DNA of 64,000 nt, taken from positions 1-64,000 of the forward strand of contig DEWK01000010.1 of the NCBI GenBank assembly GCA_002363615.1, read 5' to 3'. The notes below the pieces were generated by a model that saw only the letters and a program-made list of their open reading frames with translations, searched no databases and was not told the origin of the DNA. Within the stretch, counting starts at the first letter, position 1, and every line of letters begins with the position of its first letter. The translations under genes were made by a program, and so were the position numbers. Below are positions 23,730 to 32,876 of this stretch, one piece after another. The stretch comes from Lachnospira sp. UBA3212 (lineage in GTDB: Bacteria; Bacillota; Clostridia; Lachnospirales; Lachnospiraceae).

Positions 23730-24984
23730 AAAACAAGGTGTTTTGACTGGATGGAGCAAGGTCTTCTTATTCACCATAAAACAAGAAATTAAGGGAAAGA
23801 ACTTTTTGTTAGCTACCTTGGGAGGATTTTTTCTCTTCTTTGCTATTGTCTTTGGAGCCTATACCATTTCGGCCTTCCTGGGAGCAAAGGACGCAAAGGA
23901 CAATGACATTAAAACGGTTTATTACACCAATCAATCGGATATGGAGGTGGATTTTTCTGACTTCAAGGAATTAGAAGGGTTTAAAGACATAAATTTTAAG
24001 GAGCGAACCGAAACAGAAGACATGACTGCTAAGGACTTGAACAAAGAAGACGATGCAGTATGGATGAAGATTTATTACAAGGAAGATCTTAAGACCTATG
24101 GGGTTTTGGTATATTTCAGCAAGGAAAGCGATGTTTCTAAAGATCAGGCAGAAAACCTTGGAGAATGTGTAGCAGAATATCTTGAGCCTTATAAACTTTT
24201 TTCTGCAGGCCTTGATCCGGAAAGTGTTCAGTCCGTGATTAAGCCGGTGACCTATACCTTAAGTACCGGAAATGGAGAGGATCAGGATGCCATTGCAGAA
24301 ATCTTGAAGTTATTGGGACCAATGTTGGTTTACTTTGTCCTTTACTTTATGATTCTTGCCTATGGACAGAGCATTTCTAAAAATATCCTGGAAGAAAAGA
24401 CCAACCGGGTAACTGAGTATCTTTTGACATCGATTCAGCCTTATTCCTTGGTCTTTGGAAAACTTGCAGCCATGATTTTTGTTGCCATTTGCCAGTTTGG
24501 CCTATGGATCTTTGGCTTGATTTTCGGTAAAGTGGTGGGAGCAAGTGTTTCGAAACTTATTTACAAGGACCGACTGGATGTTATTGGGAAATTATTCGAA
24601 CTCTTTGACCTGTCCCCTTGGGTGATTTTGATAAGCGTTCTTTTAATGATTTTAGGTTTTATCTTTTATTGCTGTTTGGCTGGACTGGTTGCAGCGAATG
24701 TGTCAAAACCGGAGGAGTTATCCTCCGCAATGGGTGTTTTCCAGCTTCCAATGATTTTATCTTTCTTTGCGGTTTATATGATTCCACTGTTTTACACCAA
24801 GGTCTGGATAGATTCGGTCCTTCGCTATGTGCCATTTACCAGTGCATATTATTTATCGGCTCAATTTTTAGTAGGGGAGTTAAGTTTTGTTCAGTTGATT
24901 GCACCAATCCTCATACAGTTAGCAACGATTGTTTGCTTTGTTTACTGGATTGGAAAACTTTACAAGAAACATCTTTTCTCTTAG
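23719..24984 (+). CDS. NatB-like ABC-2 permease, second subunit
   Basis: A 421-residue paralogue of the preceding permease, with the same layout: N-terminal helix (about 27-50), extracytoplasmic domain, family motif ISKNILEEKTNRVTEYLLTS, and a C-terminal helix cluster. The two permeases likely form a heterodimer with the NatA-like ATPase. Ion, antibiotic or peptide export are all possible. The start at 23719 overlaps the upstream gene; AAAGGAGA lies just before it. Confidence 0.9.
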   Translation: MQNKKQGVLTGWSKVFLFTIKQEIKGKNFLLATLGGFFLFFAIVFGAYTISAFLGAKDAKDNDIKTVYYTNQSDMEVDFSDFKELEGFKDINFKERTETEDMTAKDLNKEDDAVWMKIYYKEDLKTYGVLVYFSKESDVSKDQAENLGECVAEYLEPYKLFSAGLDPESVQSVIKPVTYTLSTGNGEDQDAIAEILKLLGPMLVYFVLYFMILAYGQSISKNILEEKTNRVTEYLLTSIQPYSLVFGKLAAMIFVAICQFGLWIFGLIFGKVVGASVSKLIYKDRLDVIGKLFELFDLSPWVILISVLLMILGFIFYCCLAGLVAANVSKPEELSSAMGVFQLPMILSFFAVYMIPLFYTKVWIDSVLRYVPFTSAYYLSAQFLVGELSFVQLIAPILIQLATIVCFVYWIGKLYKKHLFS

Positions 24985-24994
24985 AAAAAGAGTC

Positions 24995-25023
24995 TTGAGA
25001 AATACTTTTATTTCGTGTAAAAT
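24995..25023 (+). promoter_or_regulatory. gltX promoter
   Basis: TTGAGA (24995-25000), 17-base spacer, TAAAAT (25018-25023), 46 bases before the gltX start. Confidence 0.7.
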
Positions 25024-25068
25024 ACCCTTTGGTCTATTTTGTAAATCATAAGAAAGAAGGAAACATAT

Positions 25069-26532
25069 ATGAAAATTAGAACCAGATACGCACCAAGCCC
25101 TACCGGTAAGATGCATGTGGGAAATCTTCGTACCGCTCTTTATGAGTACCTGATTGCAAAGCATGAGGGAGGAGATTTTATCTTACGAATCGAAGATACC
25201 GATCAGGAGCGTTTTGTAGAAGGTGCTCTCGATATCATTTACCACACGATGGAGATGACTGGCTTAAAGCATGACGAAGGTCCGGATATTGGTGGTGCCT
25301 GTGGTCCATACGTTCAGAGCGAGCGTGTAAAGAGCGGACTTTATCTTGATTATGCCAAGCAATTAGTGGAGAAGGGGGAAGCTTATTACTGTTTCTGTGA
25401 TAAGCACCGTCTTGAAACCGAATGCAAGCAGGTAATGGAAGGCAAGGAGATTATCATTTACGATAAGCACTGTCTCCACTTGTCCAAGGAAGAAATCCAG
25501 GAGAACTTAAAGGCCGGCAAGCCATATGTCATCCGTCAGAATAATCCAACCGAAGGTACCACTACCTTCCATGATGAGCTTTACGGAGATATCACTGTTG
25601 ACAACAAGGAATTGGATGATATGATTTTAATTAAGTCAGACGGTTACCCAACCTACAATTTCGCCAACGTCATTGACGATCATCTAATGGGAATCACCCA
25701 CGTTGTCCGTGGAAATGAATATATTTCTTCTTCTCCTAAGTACCAGAGACTTTACGATGCCTTTGGCTGGGAGTCCCCGGTGTATATTCATTTGCCATTA
25801 ATTACAGATGAAAATCACAAGAAGCTTAGCAAGCGTTCTGGTCATTCTTCTTTTGAAGACTTGATCGACCAGGGCTTCTATCCGGAAGCGGTGGTTAACT
25901 ACATTGCCTTACTGGGCTGGAGTCCGGAAGATAACAATGAGATTTTCTCCTTACAGGAGTTGATTGACCAGTTTGATTACCACAGAATCAATAAGAGCCC
26001 TTCTGTTTTTGACATGGGCAAGCTTAAGTGGATGAACGGTGAGTATTTAAAGGCGATGGATCCTGAGACCTTCTACCCATTGGCTGAGCCATACGTGAAG
26101 GAAGTGATCACTAAGCCTTATGACTTAAAGAAGATCATGGATCTTGTTAAGACCAGAATTGAGATTTTCCCTGACATTAAGGATTTAATTGATTTCTTTG
26201 AGGAACTTCCTGAATATGATGTGGCAATGTATACACATAAGAAGATGAAGACCAACACGGAGAATTCTTATGAAACATTAAAGGAAATCCTTCCTGTCTT
26301 AGAGGCAGCAGAGGACTACAGCCAAGATGCCCTTCACAGTTTAGTCTTTGATTTTATTGCAAAGAAGGGATGCAAGAACGGAATTGTCTTATGGCCACTT
26401 CGTACCGCAGTATCCGGTAAGCAGATGACCCCTGGTGGAGCCTTTGAAATCATGGAAATCTTGGGCAAGGAAGAAAGCTTAAAGAGAATCCGAAAGGGAA
26501 TCGAATTATTAGAAAAGAAATTAGAAGCATAA
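25069..26532 (+). CDS. gltX: Glutamate--tRNA ligase
   Basis: A 487-residue class I aminoacyl-tRNA synthetase that charges tRNA-Glu in the cytosol. The HIGH motif appears as HVGN at residues 16-19 after [10 protein letters not shown], and the KMSKS motif as KKLSKRSG near residue 263. A CFC-containing connective region and the C-terminal anticodon-binding domain are complete. In clostridia the enzyme may also mischarge tRNA-Gln for later amidation, depending on GatCAB. It has its own promoter and terminator. No T-box-like leader is visible in the short upstream region. Confidence 0.97.
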   Translation: MKIRTRYAPSPTGKMHVGNLRTALYEYLIAKHEGGDFILRIEDTDQERFVEGALDIIYHTMEMTGLKHDEGPDIGGACGPYVQSERVKSGLYLDYAKQLVEKGEAYYCFCDKHRLETECKQVMEGKEIIIYDKHCLHLSKEEIQENLKAGKPYVIRQNNPTEGTTTFHDELYGDITVDNKELDDMILIKSDGYPTYNFANVIDDHLMGITHVVRGNEYISSSPKYQRLYDAFGWESPVYIHLPLITDENHKKLSKRSGHSSFEDLIDQGFYPEAVVNYIALLGWSPEDNNEIFSLQELIDQFDYHRINKSPSVFDMGKLKWMNGEYLKAMDPETFYPLAEPYVKEVITKPYDLKKIMDLVKTRIEIFPDIKDLIDFFEELPEYDVAMYTHKKMKTNTENSYETLKEILPVLEAAEDYSQDALHSLVFDFIAKKGCKNGIVLWPLRTAVSGKQMTPGGAFEIMEILGKEESLKRIRKGIELLEKKLEA

Positions 26533-26535
26533 AAA

Positions 26536-26573
26536 GAACCTGCACTGGCAAAAGCCGGGGCAGGTTCCTTTTT
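26536..26573 (+). terminator. gltX terminator
   Basis: GAACCTGC (26536-26543) pairs with GCAGGTTC (26560-26567), followed by CTTTTT. Confidence 0.88.
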
Positions 26574-26599
26574 ATCATACGGTCCATAAAATAAAAAAA

Positions 26600-26728
26600 C
26601 AGGATGGAAAATCCTGAAAAAAGTCCTATAAAAAAGGGGAGCCTAGTGGATTTCTCCACTAGGCGTGAGTATGAAAAATGTTATATCTAATAGATAGGGG
26701 TATTAGATATAGTAGCATTAGTTCTCAC
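26600..26728 (+). ncRNA. Structured leader candidate upstream of the ABC-F gene
   Basis: Several nested stems lie in the 300-base gap before the ABC-F gene. They are CAGGAT/ATCCTG (26600-26616); a perfect 10-bp hairpin GCCTAGTGGA/TCCACTAGGC (26641-26664); GTGAG (26665-26669) with CTCAC (26724-26728); and inside the latter AATG/CATT plus an 11-bp perfect stem TATATCTAATA (26682-26692) with TATTAGATATA (26701-26711). A tiny reading frame of eight codons (26671-26697, MKNVISNR) overlaps the long stem. No poly(T) follows. This could be a regulatory leader or a separate small RNA. No known riboswitch class is recognised. Confidence 0.45.
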
Positions 26729-26834
26729 CAATGCATGGATAATATACCATTCATTTTAAAAATTGTCAAGGATTGTTTATGAAACTTTTTTATGTTATTT
26801 TTGGATTATTAAAACGAAAAGAGATATTTAAATT

Positions 26835-28628
26835 ATGAGTAATATTTTAAATGTAGAGCATGTATCAAAAACCTTCCAGATTCGTAAGGTTTTAGATGAT
26901 GTGACAGTCGGTATCTCAGATACCGATAAAATTGGGGTGATTGGAACCAATGGTACAGGAAAGTCTACCCTGCTATCGATTATTGCAGGAGTGGAGCGTC
27001 CAGATGAAGGGAAGATAGTAAGTAATCAGGGATTAAAGATTTCTTATCTACCGCAGACACCGGTATTTGATGAGACCAAATCACTTTTAGCAAACATAAC
27101 AGAAAAGATCTATGATGGAGCCGACCACTGGGACAAGATGGGAGAAGTAAAAGCAGATCTTGCCAAGATGGGGATCCAGGATCCGGAGTGTAATCCGTCT
27201 ATTCTTTCAGGAGGACAGAAAAAGAGAGCGGCTTTGGTAGCAGCAATCCTTATGCCTTGTGATCTCTTGATCTTAGATGAGCCAACCAACCATTTAGATA
27301 CAGATATGATTGAATGGTTGGAAGCTTATTTGAAGCGATATCGTGGATCCCTTTTAATGGTTACCCATGACCGTTACTTTTTAGATGAAGTTACCAACCA
27401 GATTCTGGAGGTGGATAAAGGAAAGGTCTATCGCTATGAGGCAAACTATTCAGGCTTTTTGGAATTAAAACAGCAAAGGCAGGATTTTGAGCAGGCCGCA
27501 GAGAGAAAGGCGCAAGCCCTCTATAAAAAAGACTTAGCTTGGATGCTACGGGGAGCCAGGGCAAGGTCTACTAAGCAAAAGGCCCATATCAAACGCTTTG
27601 AAGAGTTAAGAGATCGGAAGCGTCCGGAAGAGGAAAGAAGCGTCTTGCTAAATTCCTTGAATTCCAGAATGGGAAACAAAACGATAATCCTAGAGGGAAT
27701 ATCAAAGACCTATGGGGATAGAACCTTGTTTTCAAACTTTTCCTACACTTTTAAAAGAAATGATCGTATTGGAATCGTAGGGCCAAACGGTTGCGGAAAA
27801 TCAACCCTGATCAAGTGTTTAACGGGAGATGTTCCTGTAGATACCGGAAGTATCGAGATTGGACAGACCATAAAGATTGGCTACTTTAGTCAGGAAAATG
27901 AAGCCTTAGATTTAAATCAAAAGGTCATAGATTATGTAAAGGATACGGCAGAATATATTGAAACATCGGATGGAGTGGTGACTGCTTCCCAGATGTGTGA
28001 GCGATTTTTATTTGATGGAGCCATGCAGTACAATCGGATTGAAAAACTTTCTGGTGGAGAGAAGCGAAGGCTCTATCTTTTAAAGATACTTATGGGGGCT
28101 CCGAATGTGATTATCCTAGATGAGCCAACCAATGATCTTGATATTTCAACGCTTCGTATTTTAGAAGATTATTTAGATAGCTTTGCAGGAATCATTATAA
28201 CTGTCTCCCATGATAGATATTTCTTAGACCGAGTGGTCACAAGAATCTTTGCCTTTCAAGAAGATGGTAGCTTGATGCAAAGTGAGGGGGCTTATAGTGA
28301 TTACTTGGCAAGAAAATCCCTGGACCAAAAAGAAATAGAAGGAAAGGAAAATGTTTTAGGGGAGAAGAAGAACTGGAAGGAAGGTCAAAGTCAGAAAAAG
28401 CGACTCTCCTATAAAGAGCAAAGAGAGTATGACCATATTGAAAAGGAGATTTTGGCCTTAGAAGAGGAAAGTGAAGCCCTTGAGGAAGAAATCAATCAGA
28501 ATGCCAAGGACTTTATGAAGTTAAATGAACTTTCTAAAAAGAAAGAGGAAGTAGATCAAAAACTTGAAGAGAGAATGGAACGTTTTTTGGAGCTGCAGGA
28601 AATGGTGGATTCCTTTGAACAGGCTTAA
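26835..28628 (+). CDS. ABC-F family ATPase, Uup-like
   Basis: A 597-residue soluble protein with two ABC domains and no membrane segment, as in ABC-F translation factors that act at the ribosomal E site. Walker A motifs are GTNGTGKS (37-44) and GPNGCGKS; signatures LSGGQKKR and LSGGEKRR; Walker B LLILDEPTNHLD and VIILDEPTNDLD. The inter-domain linker contains WMLRGARARSTKQKAHI, typical of the Uup/YdiF group rather than of antibiotic-resistance types, and a C-terminal coiled coil (about 520-597) also fits Uup. Upstream is the hairpin-rich leader. Monocistronic. Confidence 0.92.
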   Translation: MSNILNVEHVSKTFQIRKVLDDVTVGISDTDKIGVIGTNGTGKSTLLSIIAGVERPDEGKIVSNQGLKISYLPQTPVFDETKSLLANITEKIYDGADHWDKMGEVKADLAKMGIQDPECNPSILSGGQKKRAALVAAILMPCDLLILDEPTNHLDTDMIEWLEAYLKRYRGSLLMVTHDRYFLDEVTNQILEVDKGKVYRYEANYSGFLELKQQRQDFEQAAERKAQALYKKDLAWMLRGARARSTKQKAHIKRFEELRDRKRPEEERSVLLNSLNSRMGNKTIILEGISKTYGDRTLFSNFSYTFKRNDRIGIVGPNGCGKSTLIKCLTGDVPVDTGSIEIGQTIKIGYFSQENEALDLNQKVIDYVKDTAEYIETSDGVVTASQMCERFLFDGAMQYNRIEKLSGGEKRRLYLLKILMGAPNVIILDEPTNDLDISTLRILEDYLDSFAGIIITVSHDRYFLDRVVTRIFAFQEDGSLMQSEGAYSDYLARKSLDQKEIEGKENVLGEKKNWKEGQSQKKRLSYKEQREYDHIEKEILALEEESEALEEEINQNAKDFMKLNELSKKKEEVDQKLEERMERFLELQEMVDSFEQA

Positions 28629-28635
28629 AATTTTC

Positions 28636-28664
28636 TTTAAAATTGCATTTTCATGTGGTAAAAT
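28636..28664 (+). promoter_or_regulatory. Promoter of the SPFH gene operon
   Basis: TGGTAAAAT (extended -10, TAAAAT at 28659-28664) with TTTAAA (28636-28641) 17 bases upstream. Confidence 0.45.
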
Positions 28665-28736
28665 AAGCATAGACTTGGAAACAAAAAAACAATCTTTGTT
28701 TTCGGGGAAGTTTTTATAAGTTGAAAGGAGAATAGT

Positions 28737-30086
28737 ATGGGATTAATTAGTGCATTAGTAGGAAGTGCCTCTTCAGCCTTAGCGGATTCATGGAGAGACT
28801 ACTTCAATTGCGATTCATTAGCAATGGATGTACTTGTAGCAAGAGGAGAAAAAAGAAAGAATGGTTCGAACAAAAAAGGTTCGGATAATGTAATTTCAAA
28901 CGGTTCAATTATTCAGGTAGACGAGGGACAGTGTGCTTTAGTCGTTAGCCAGGGTGAAGTTGTTGAAGTTTGTGCCGAGGCTGGTAAGTTCGTCTATGAT
29001 ACCAGTACAGAACCTTCGATCTTTTATGGAGGACTTGGAAAGGGAATTGTAGATACCTTTAAGCAGATTGGAACTCGTTTCACCTTTGGTGGAGATACAG
29101 CAACCGATCAGAGAGTATACTATTTCAACACCAAGGAAATCATGGACAACAAGTATGGAACTGCAAATCCTATTCCATTCCGTGTAGTTGATACCAACAT
29201 TGGTCTTGATATGGATATTTCGCTTCGTTGTCATGGTGAGTATTCTTATAAGATTACCAATCCAATTTTATTCTATAAGAATGTTTGCGGTAATGTAGAG
29301 AATGCTTATATGAGAAGCCAGATTGATGATCAGTTAGATAGTGAATTCTTAACAGCATTGCAGCCGGCATTTGCCAAGATTTCAGAGATGGGAATTCGTT
29401 ACAGTGCAGTTCCCGGACATACTGCAGAACTTTCGCAGGCTATGAATGAGGTTCTCACGAAAGAGTGGAAGGACATTCGTGGTATTGAAATCGTGAGGGT
29501 TGGTGTACGTTCCGTGACAGCTTCTGCAGAAGATGAGGCGATGATTAAGGAGCTTCAGAAGAGTGCAGTACTTCGCGATCCTAGAATGGCAGCTGCAACA
29601 ATTACAGGAGCACAGGCAGAGGCTATGAAGTCTGCAGCAGCCAATGAGTCTACCGGACCTATGATGGCATTTGCAGGTATGAACATGGCAATGAATGCAG
29701 GTGGTATGAATGCAGGACAGTTATTTCAGATGAATCAGGCAAACAATGGACAGACACAGAATTATCAGACTGCATCAAATGGTGGATTTACCAGTGGACA
29801 GTCACAGCCTCAGGCAACCATGCAGGGAAGTGGATGGACTTGTGAATGTGGCCAGACCAATACCGGTAAGTTCTGTTCGAATTGCGGAAAGCCACAGCCA
29901 CAGCCGGTAGCACCAAGTGGATGGGTATGTGAGTGCGGTCAGGAAAATAGTGGAAAGTTCTGTTCAAACTGTGGTAAGCCACAGCCGGTAGCCGGTCCAA
30001 AGTGTTCAAAGTGTGGATGGGAGCCTGCAGATCCAGCTAGCATACCAAAGTTCTGCCCAGAGTGTGGAACACCATTTCAGCAGTAG
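28737..30086 (+). CDS. SPFH-domain protein with C-terminal zinc ribbons (YdjI-like)
   Basis: A 449-residue protein. Residues about 25-270 form an SPFH/band-7-type domain of the virion-core-protein/YdjI kind (IQVDEGQCALVVSQGEVVEV near the start, TASAEDEAMIKELQKSAVLRDP at its end). After a Met/Ala/Asn/Gln-rich linker come three zinc ribbons: CECGQTNTGKFCSNCG, a near-identical repeat CECGQENSGKFCSNCG, and CSKCG...CPECG. The duplication of the first two is evident at DNA level too. In Bacillus subtilis the relative YdjI works with PspA-like YdjF and YdjG/YdjH at the membrane. A YdjG-like gene follows here; no PspA gene is in the window. Confidence 0.87.
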   Translation: MGLISALVGSASSALADSWRDYFNCDSLAMDVLVARGEKRKNGSNKKGSDNVISNGSIIQVDEGQCALVVSQGEVVEVCAEAGKFVYDTSTEPSIFYGGLGKGIVDTFKQIGTRFTFGGDTATDQRVYYFNTKEIMDNKYGTANPIPFRVVDTNIGLDMDISLRCHGEYSYKITNPILFYKNVCGNVENAYMRSQIDDQLDSEFLTALQPAFAKISEMGIRYSAVPGHTAELSQAMNEVLTKEWKDIRGIEIVRVGVRSVTASAEDEAMIKELQKSAVLRDPRMAAATITGAQAEAMKSAAANESTGPMMAFAGMNMAMNAGGMNAGQLFQMNQANNGQTQNYQTASNGGFTSGQSQPQATMQGSGWTCECGQTNTGKFCSNCGKPQPQPVAPSGWVCECGQENSGKFCSNCGKPQPVAGPKCSKCGWEPADPASIPKFCPECGTPFQQ

Positions 30087-30116
30087 TCATAGTAAGAGAG
30101 GGTAAACAGATTTAAT

Positions 30117-31253
30117 ATGGATAATAGTAATCATCTTGATAGCGCAGATAGTGCGGGGAACCCGAAGGAGTTTGTAGAAGCAGAAGGAGAGATCACAAGA
30201 AAAGAGACGGATCGTAAGTGTCCGGATTGTGGAGCAACCATGGATTTTGATCCTCTTACCGGAGGCCTTTACTGTCAGTATTGTGGGCATAAGGAAGCAA
30301 TCGACGATAAGGATCAAAAGCCTCAAAGGGCAGAGGAACTGGACTTTTCATCGGCTTTAAACAAGGATAATTGCAACTGGGGAGCTAAGAAAAAGACCAT
30401 TAAGTGTAAGTCCTGTGGTGCAGTAACCATTTATGATGAATTGGAACTGGCAAACACCTGTCCTTATTGTGGTTCTAACCAGGTAATGGAAGAACAGGAT
30501 GTGGATACATTGGCTCCGGGAGGGGTATGTACCTTTAAGATCGATGGAAAAAGGGCTGGAGAAAACTTCAAGTCCTGGTTGGGTCATAAACTCTTTTGTC
30601 CCAGTGCAGCAAAAAAAGCGGCTAAGCCGGACCAGTTTAAGGGAATCTATGTTCCTTACTGGACCTTTGATGCAGATACCACCTCTCCTTATCATGCACA
30701 GTATGGAATTGAACGTACTCTAAAGCGAGGAGATCATAGCGAGACGGTTACGGAGTGGCACAATACCACAGGTGTTTACCATTGCTTTATTGATGATCAG
30801 TTAGTACTGGCTTCCACCCGTATGGATCAGCGCATTTTAGAAAGTGTTTGGCCTTATGATACCAAGAATAATCTGGCCTATAAGCCGGAGTACCTGGCAG
30901 GGTTTATTTCGGAGCGTTATTCTTTGGGACTGGATCAGGGTTGGAAGGAAGCACAGAAATCCATTCGCAAGAAATTATCCGGTGAAATCAATCAGGAAAT
31001 CATAGATAAATATGATGCGGATAGTGTTAGAAGCCTGGGCTTTGATACCAATTACACCAATATTAAGTATAAATATTTGCTTTTGCCGGTTTGGATGTCG
31101 GCCTTTACCTATAAGGATAAGGTATATCAATTTGTGGTGAATGGTCAGACGGGAAAGGTGGGAGGTCAAACTCCTATTTCTCCGCTTCGTGTGGCAATTG
31201 CAATTATCATAACACTTTTGCTATTATCATTTATTTTTCGACTAGGTAGATAA
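30117..31253 (+). CDS. Zinc-ribbon membrane protein (YdjG-like)
   Basis: A 378-residue protein. Two zinc ribbons (CPDCG...CQYCG and CKSCG...CPYCG, residues about 29-125) lead to a conserved domain with FKGIYVPYWTFDADTTSPYH, and a single C-terminal membrane helix (VAIAIIITLLLLSFIF) ends the chain. The same FxGIYxPYW motif occurs in the protein at 49711-51330, so the two are paralogues. It follows the SPFH gene by 30 bases and is likely co-transcribed, matching the ydjG-ydjI association in Bacillus. A role in membrane-stress assemblies is inferred from that comparison. Confidence 0.82.
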   Translation: MDNSNHLDSADSAGNPKEFVEAEGEITRKETDRKCPDCGATMDFDPLTGGLYCQYCGHKEAIDDKDQKPQRAEELDFSSALNKDNCNWGAKKKTIKCKSCGAVTIYDELELANTCPYCGSNQVMEEQDVDTLAPGGVCTFKIDGKRAGENFKSWLGHKLFCPSAAKKAAKPDQFKGIYVPYWTFDADTTSPYHAQYGIERTLKRGDHSETVTEWHNTTGVYHCFIDDQLVLASTRMDQRILESVWPYDTKNNLAYKPEYLAGFISERYSLGLDQGWKEAQKSIRKKLSGEINQEIIDKYDADSVRSLGFDTNYTNIKYKYLLLPVWMSAFTYKDKVYQFVVNGQTGKVGGQTPISPLRVAIAIIITLLLLSFIFRLGR

Positions 31254-31273
31254 AGCAGCGAGGAGGTAGTATT

Positions 31274-31873
31274 ATGAAACATATCGTATATGCAATCGGA
31301 AGAGAGTTTGGCAGTGGCGGACGTGAGATTGGACAGAAGTTAGCAGCTGAATTGGGAATTCAGTGTTATGACAGCAGATTAATCGAACAGGCGTCAAAAG
31401 ATGGTGGAATTGATACCGATGTTTTGCGCCAGGTAGAAGAAAAACGAGCATCTGGTATGGCATATGCTTCCTACTATGCCTATTCACCGGATACAAGAGG
31501 CTATGGAATGCCAATGAACGATACCTTGTTCAATTTGCAGACAGAGGTTATTTTCAAATTAGCAACCAAGGAGTCATGTGTTATTATTGGTCGTTGTGCA
31601 GATGATGTGTTATCAGACATGAAGGAGGCAGTATCTGTCTTCGTATTTGCAGATTTAGATGCTAGAATTAAGAGAATCATGGAACGCTACAAGGTGGATG
31701 AAAAGTTAGCAAAGGGCATGATTAAAAAGTATGACAAGCAGAGACGAAACTATTACAACTACTATACCGATAAGGAATGGGGAAAGCGAAATAGTTACGA
31801 TATGTGTCTATCAAGCTCACGACTTGGCATTGATCAGTGTGTAAAGATTCTTAAGGCTATGGCAGAAGAATAA
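31274..31873 (+). CDS. Cytidylate kinase-like family protein
   Basis: A 199-residue P-loop protein with the N-terminal GREFGSGGREIG typical of the cytidylate-kinase-like family rather than the canonical CMP kinase. CYDSRLIEQASK follows, and VFADLDARIKRIMERY and YDKQRRNYYNYYTDKEWG form the lid region. Function of this family is unsettled; nucleotide kinase activity is plausible. GAGGAGG lies eight bases before the ATG. It probably belongs to the preceding operon and ends at the bidirectional terminator. Confidence 0.87.
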   Translation: MKHIVYAIGREFGSGGREIGQKLAAELGIQCYDSRLIEQASKDGGIDTDVLRQVEEKRASGMAYASYYAYSPDTRGYGMPMNDTLFNLQTEVIFKLATKESCVIIGRCADDVLSDMKEAVSVFVFADLDARIKRIMERYKVDEKLAKGMIKKYDKQRRNYYNYYTDKEWGKRNSYDMCLSSSRLGIDQCVKILKAMAEE

Positions 31874-31879
31874 AAATAA

Positions 31880-31914
31880 AAGAACTTCCTTAGAAAAAAA
31901 CTAAGGAAGTTCTT
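31880..31914. terminator. Bidirectional terminator between cytidylate-kinase-like gene and tRNA-Arg
   Basis: A perfect 14-bp stem, AAGAACTTCCTTAG (31880-31893) with CTAAGGAAGTTCTT (31901-31914). T's follow on both strands, so it serves the plus-strand gene and the minus-strand tRNA. Confidence 0.9.
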
Positions 31915-31920
31915 TTTTTC

Positions 31921-31992
31921 TGCATCCGACCGGAATCGAACCGACATTCCTGCCTCCGGAGGGCAGTGCTCTATCCATTGGGCTACGGATGC
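31921..31992 (-). tRNA. tRNA-Arg (anticodon CCG)
   Basis: The minus strand folds as a full cloverleaf: acceptor GCATCCG/CGGATGC with discriminator A, D-stem GCCC/GAGC, anticodon stem CTGCC/GGCAG with loop CTCCGGA (anticodon CCG), and T-arm GTCGG/CCGGT with loop TTCGATT (two G-T pairs at its base). No CCA is encoded. It reads CGG codons. It is transcribed against its left neighbour and shares that gene's terminator. Confidence 0.95.
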
Positions 31993-32040
31993 ATCACAAT
32001 TATGTATTTTACACTATTTTGTGGTTGGAATCAAGAAATA

Positions 32041-32069
32041 TTGCAATTTTTCCATGTATTTGGTACAAT
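32041..32069 (+). promoter_or_regulatory. Promoter of the 32.1-kb membrane protein gene
   Basis: TTGCAA (32041-32046), 17-base spacer, TACAAT (32064-32069) preceded by TGG. Confidence 0.7.
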
Positions 32070-32114
32070 GACACTTGGTTCACTAGCGAAATACACCCTG
32101 AAGGAGGACATAGT

Positions 32115-32858
32115 ATGCCAGGAGAAGTATTTCTTACGGATGAAGATATAAGAAGACATAAAGAGAGAAAAAAACAAAGGCAAAATAAACATAGGAGGCG
32201 TCGCAGGAGAAGACTACGTAGTCGCTTTTCTTTGGGAAGACTTTTGATTGTTCTTGTAGTAGTTTTACTTCTTGTATTTGTTGGAAGTATCATTAGTCAT
32301 AAGCAAAACACCAAGAACAAGGAAGAGGCAAGTAGAAAAGCAAAAGAAGAGCAAACTACGATCAAGCAGGACGGAGGTAGCCTGGTAGGAAATACCGATG
32401 AGGAAATCGGGAACCTGATTAATTCCTATTTTGCGTCAAAAACCGTTGGTGATACCAACGCCCTTTCCACCGTGGTAGACGTGTTAACGGAGGAAGACGT
32501 AAAACGCAATCAAAAGGAATTGGAACTGATTGAAGGTTATTATAATATTGCAGTCATGACCAAGGAAGGTCTTGATGATAATTCCAGGGTTTGTTACGTA
32601 TATTATGATCTGAAAATTAAAAACATAGATACGGTAGCCCCTGGATCCGTAGTTCTTTATGTAGAAAAGAACGAGGCTGGAACGTGGAAGGTTCATACCT
32701 ATACCAATGACAGCACGATAAAGGAGTATATCGAGCATTTGCAGTCGGACGAAGACGTTCAGGGTTTCTATACCAATGTAGAGCAGAAGTTAGTAGCTGC
32801 CTGTGATGCAGATGAAAAATTAAAGAGCTTTTACCAGTCATTAACGGGAGCTCAATAA
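32115..32858 (+). CDS. Single-pass membrane protein with extracytoplasmic domain
   Basis: A 247-residue protein from ATG 32115, which has AAGGAGGA 8 bases upstream; longer in-frame starts fall before the promoter and are rejected. A very basic segment (RRHKERKKQR, then KHRRRRRRRLRSR) precedes one membrane helix (LLIVLVVVLLLVFVGS, about 55-72). The outer part has a Lys/Glu-rich linker and a ~130-residue alpha/beta domain resembling NTF2-like folds. No family is firmly recognised. The SseB-like gene follows 18 bases later. Confidence 0.7.
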   Translation: MPGEVFLTDEDIRRHKERKKQRQNKHRRRRRRRLRSRFSLGRLLIVLVVVLLLVFVGSIISHKQNTKNKEEASRKAKEEQTTIKQDGGSLVGNTDEEIGNLINSYFASKTVGDTNALSTVVDVLTEEDVKRNQKELELIEGYYNIAVMTKEGLDDNSRVCYVYYDLKIKNIDTVAPGSVVLYVEKNEAGTWKVHTYTNDSTIKEYIEHLQSDEDVQGFYTNVEQKLVAACDADEKLKSFYQSLTGAQ

Positions 32859-32876
32859 AAACATAGGAGAGGGAAG

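Noticed and set aside
26641..26664. Perfect hairpin as a second gltX terminator
   Set aside because: No T run follows on the plus strand and gltX already has a strong terminator at 26536-26573.
26835..28628. Antibiotic-resistance ABC-F protein
   Set aside because: The linker and C-terminal coiled coil fit the Uup/YdiF housekeeping group better.
31989..32114. Longer N-terminus for the membrane protein at 32115 (in-frame from 31989)
   Set aside because: It would begin upstream of a good promoter (32041-32069) and overlap the tRNA gene; AAGGAGGA sits just before ATG 32115.
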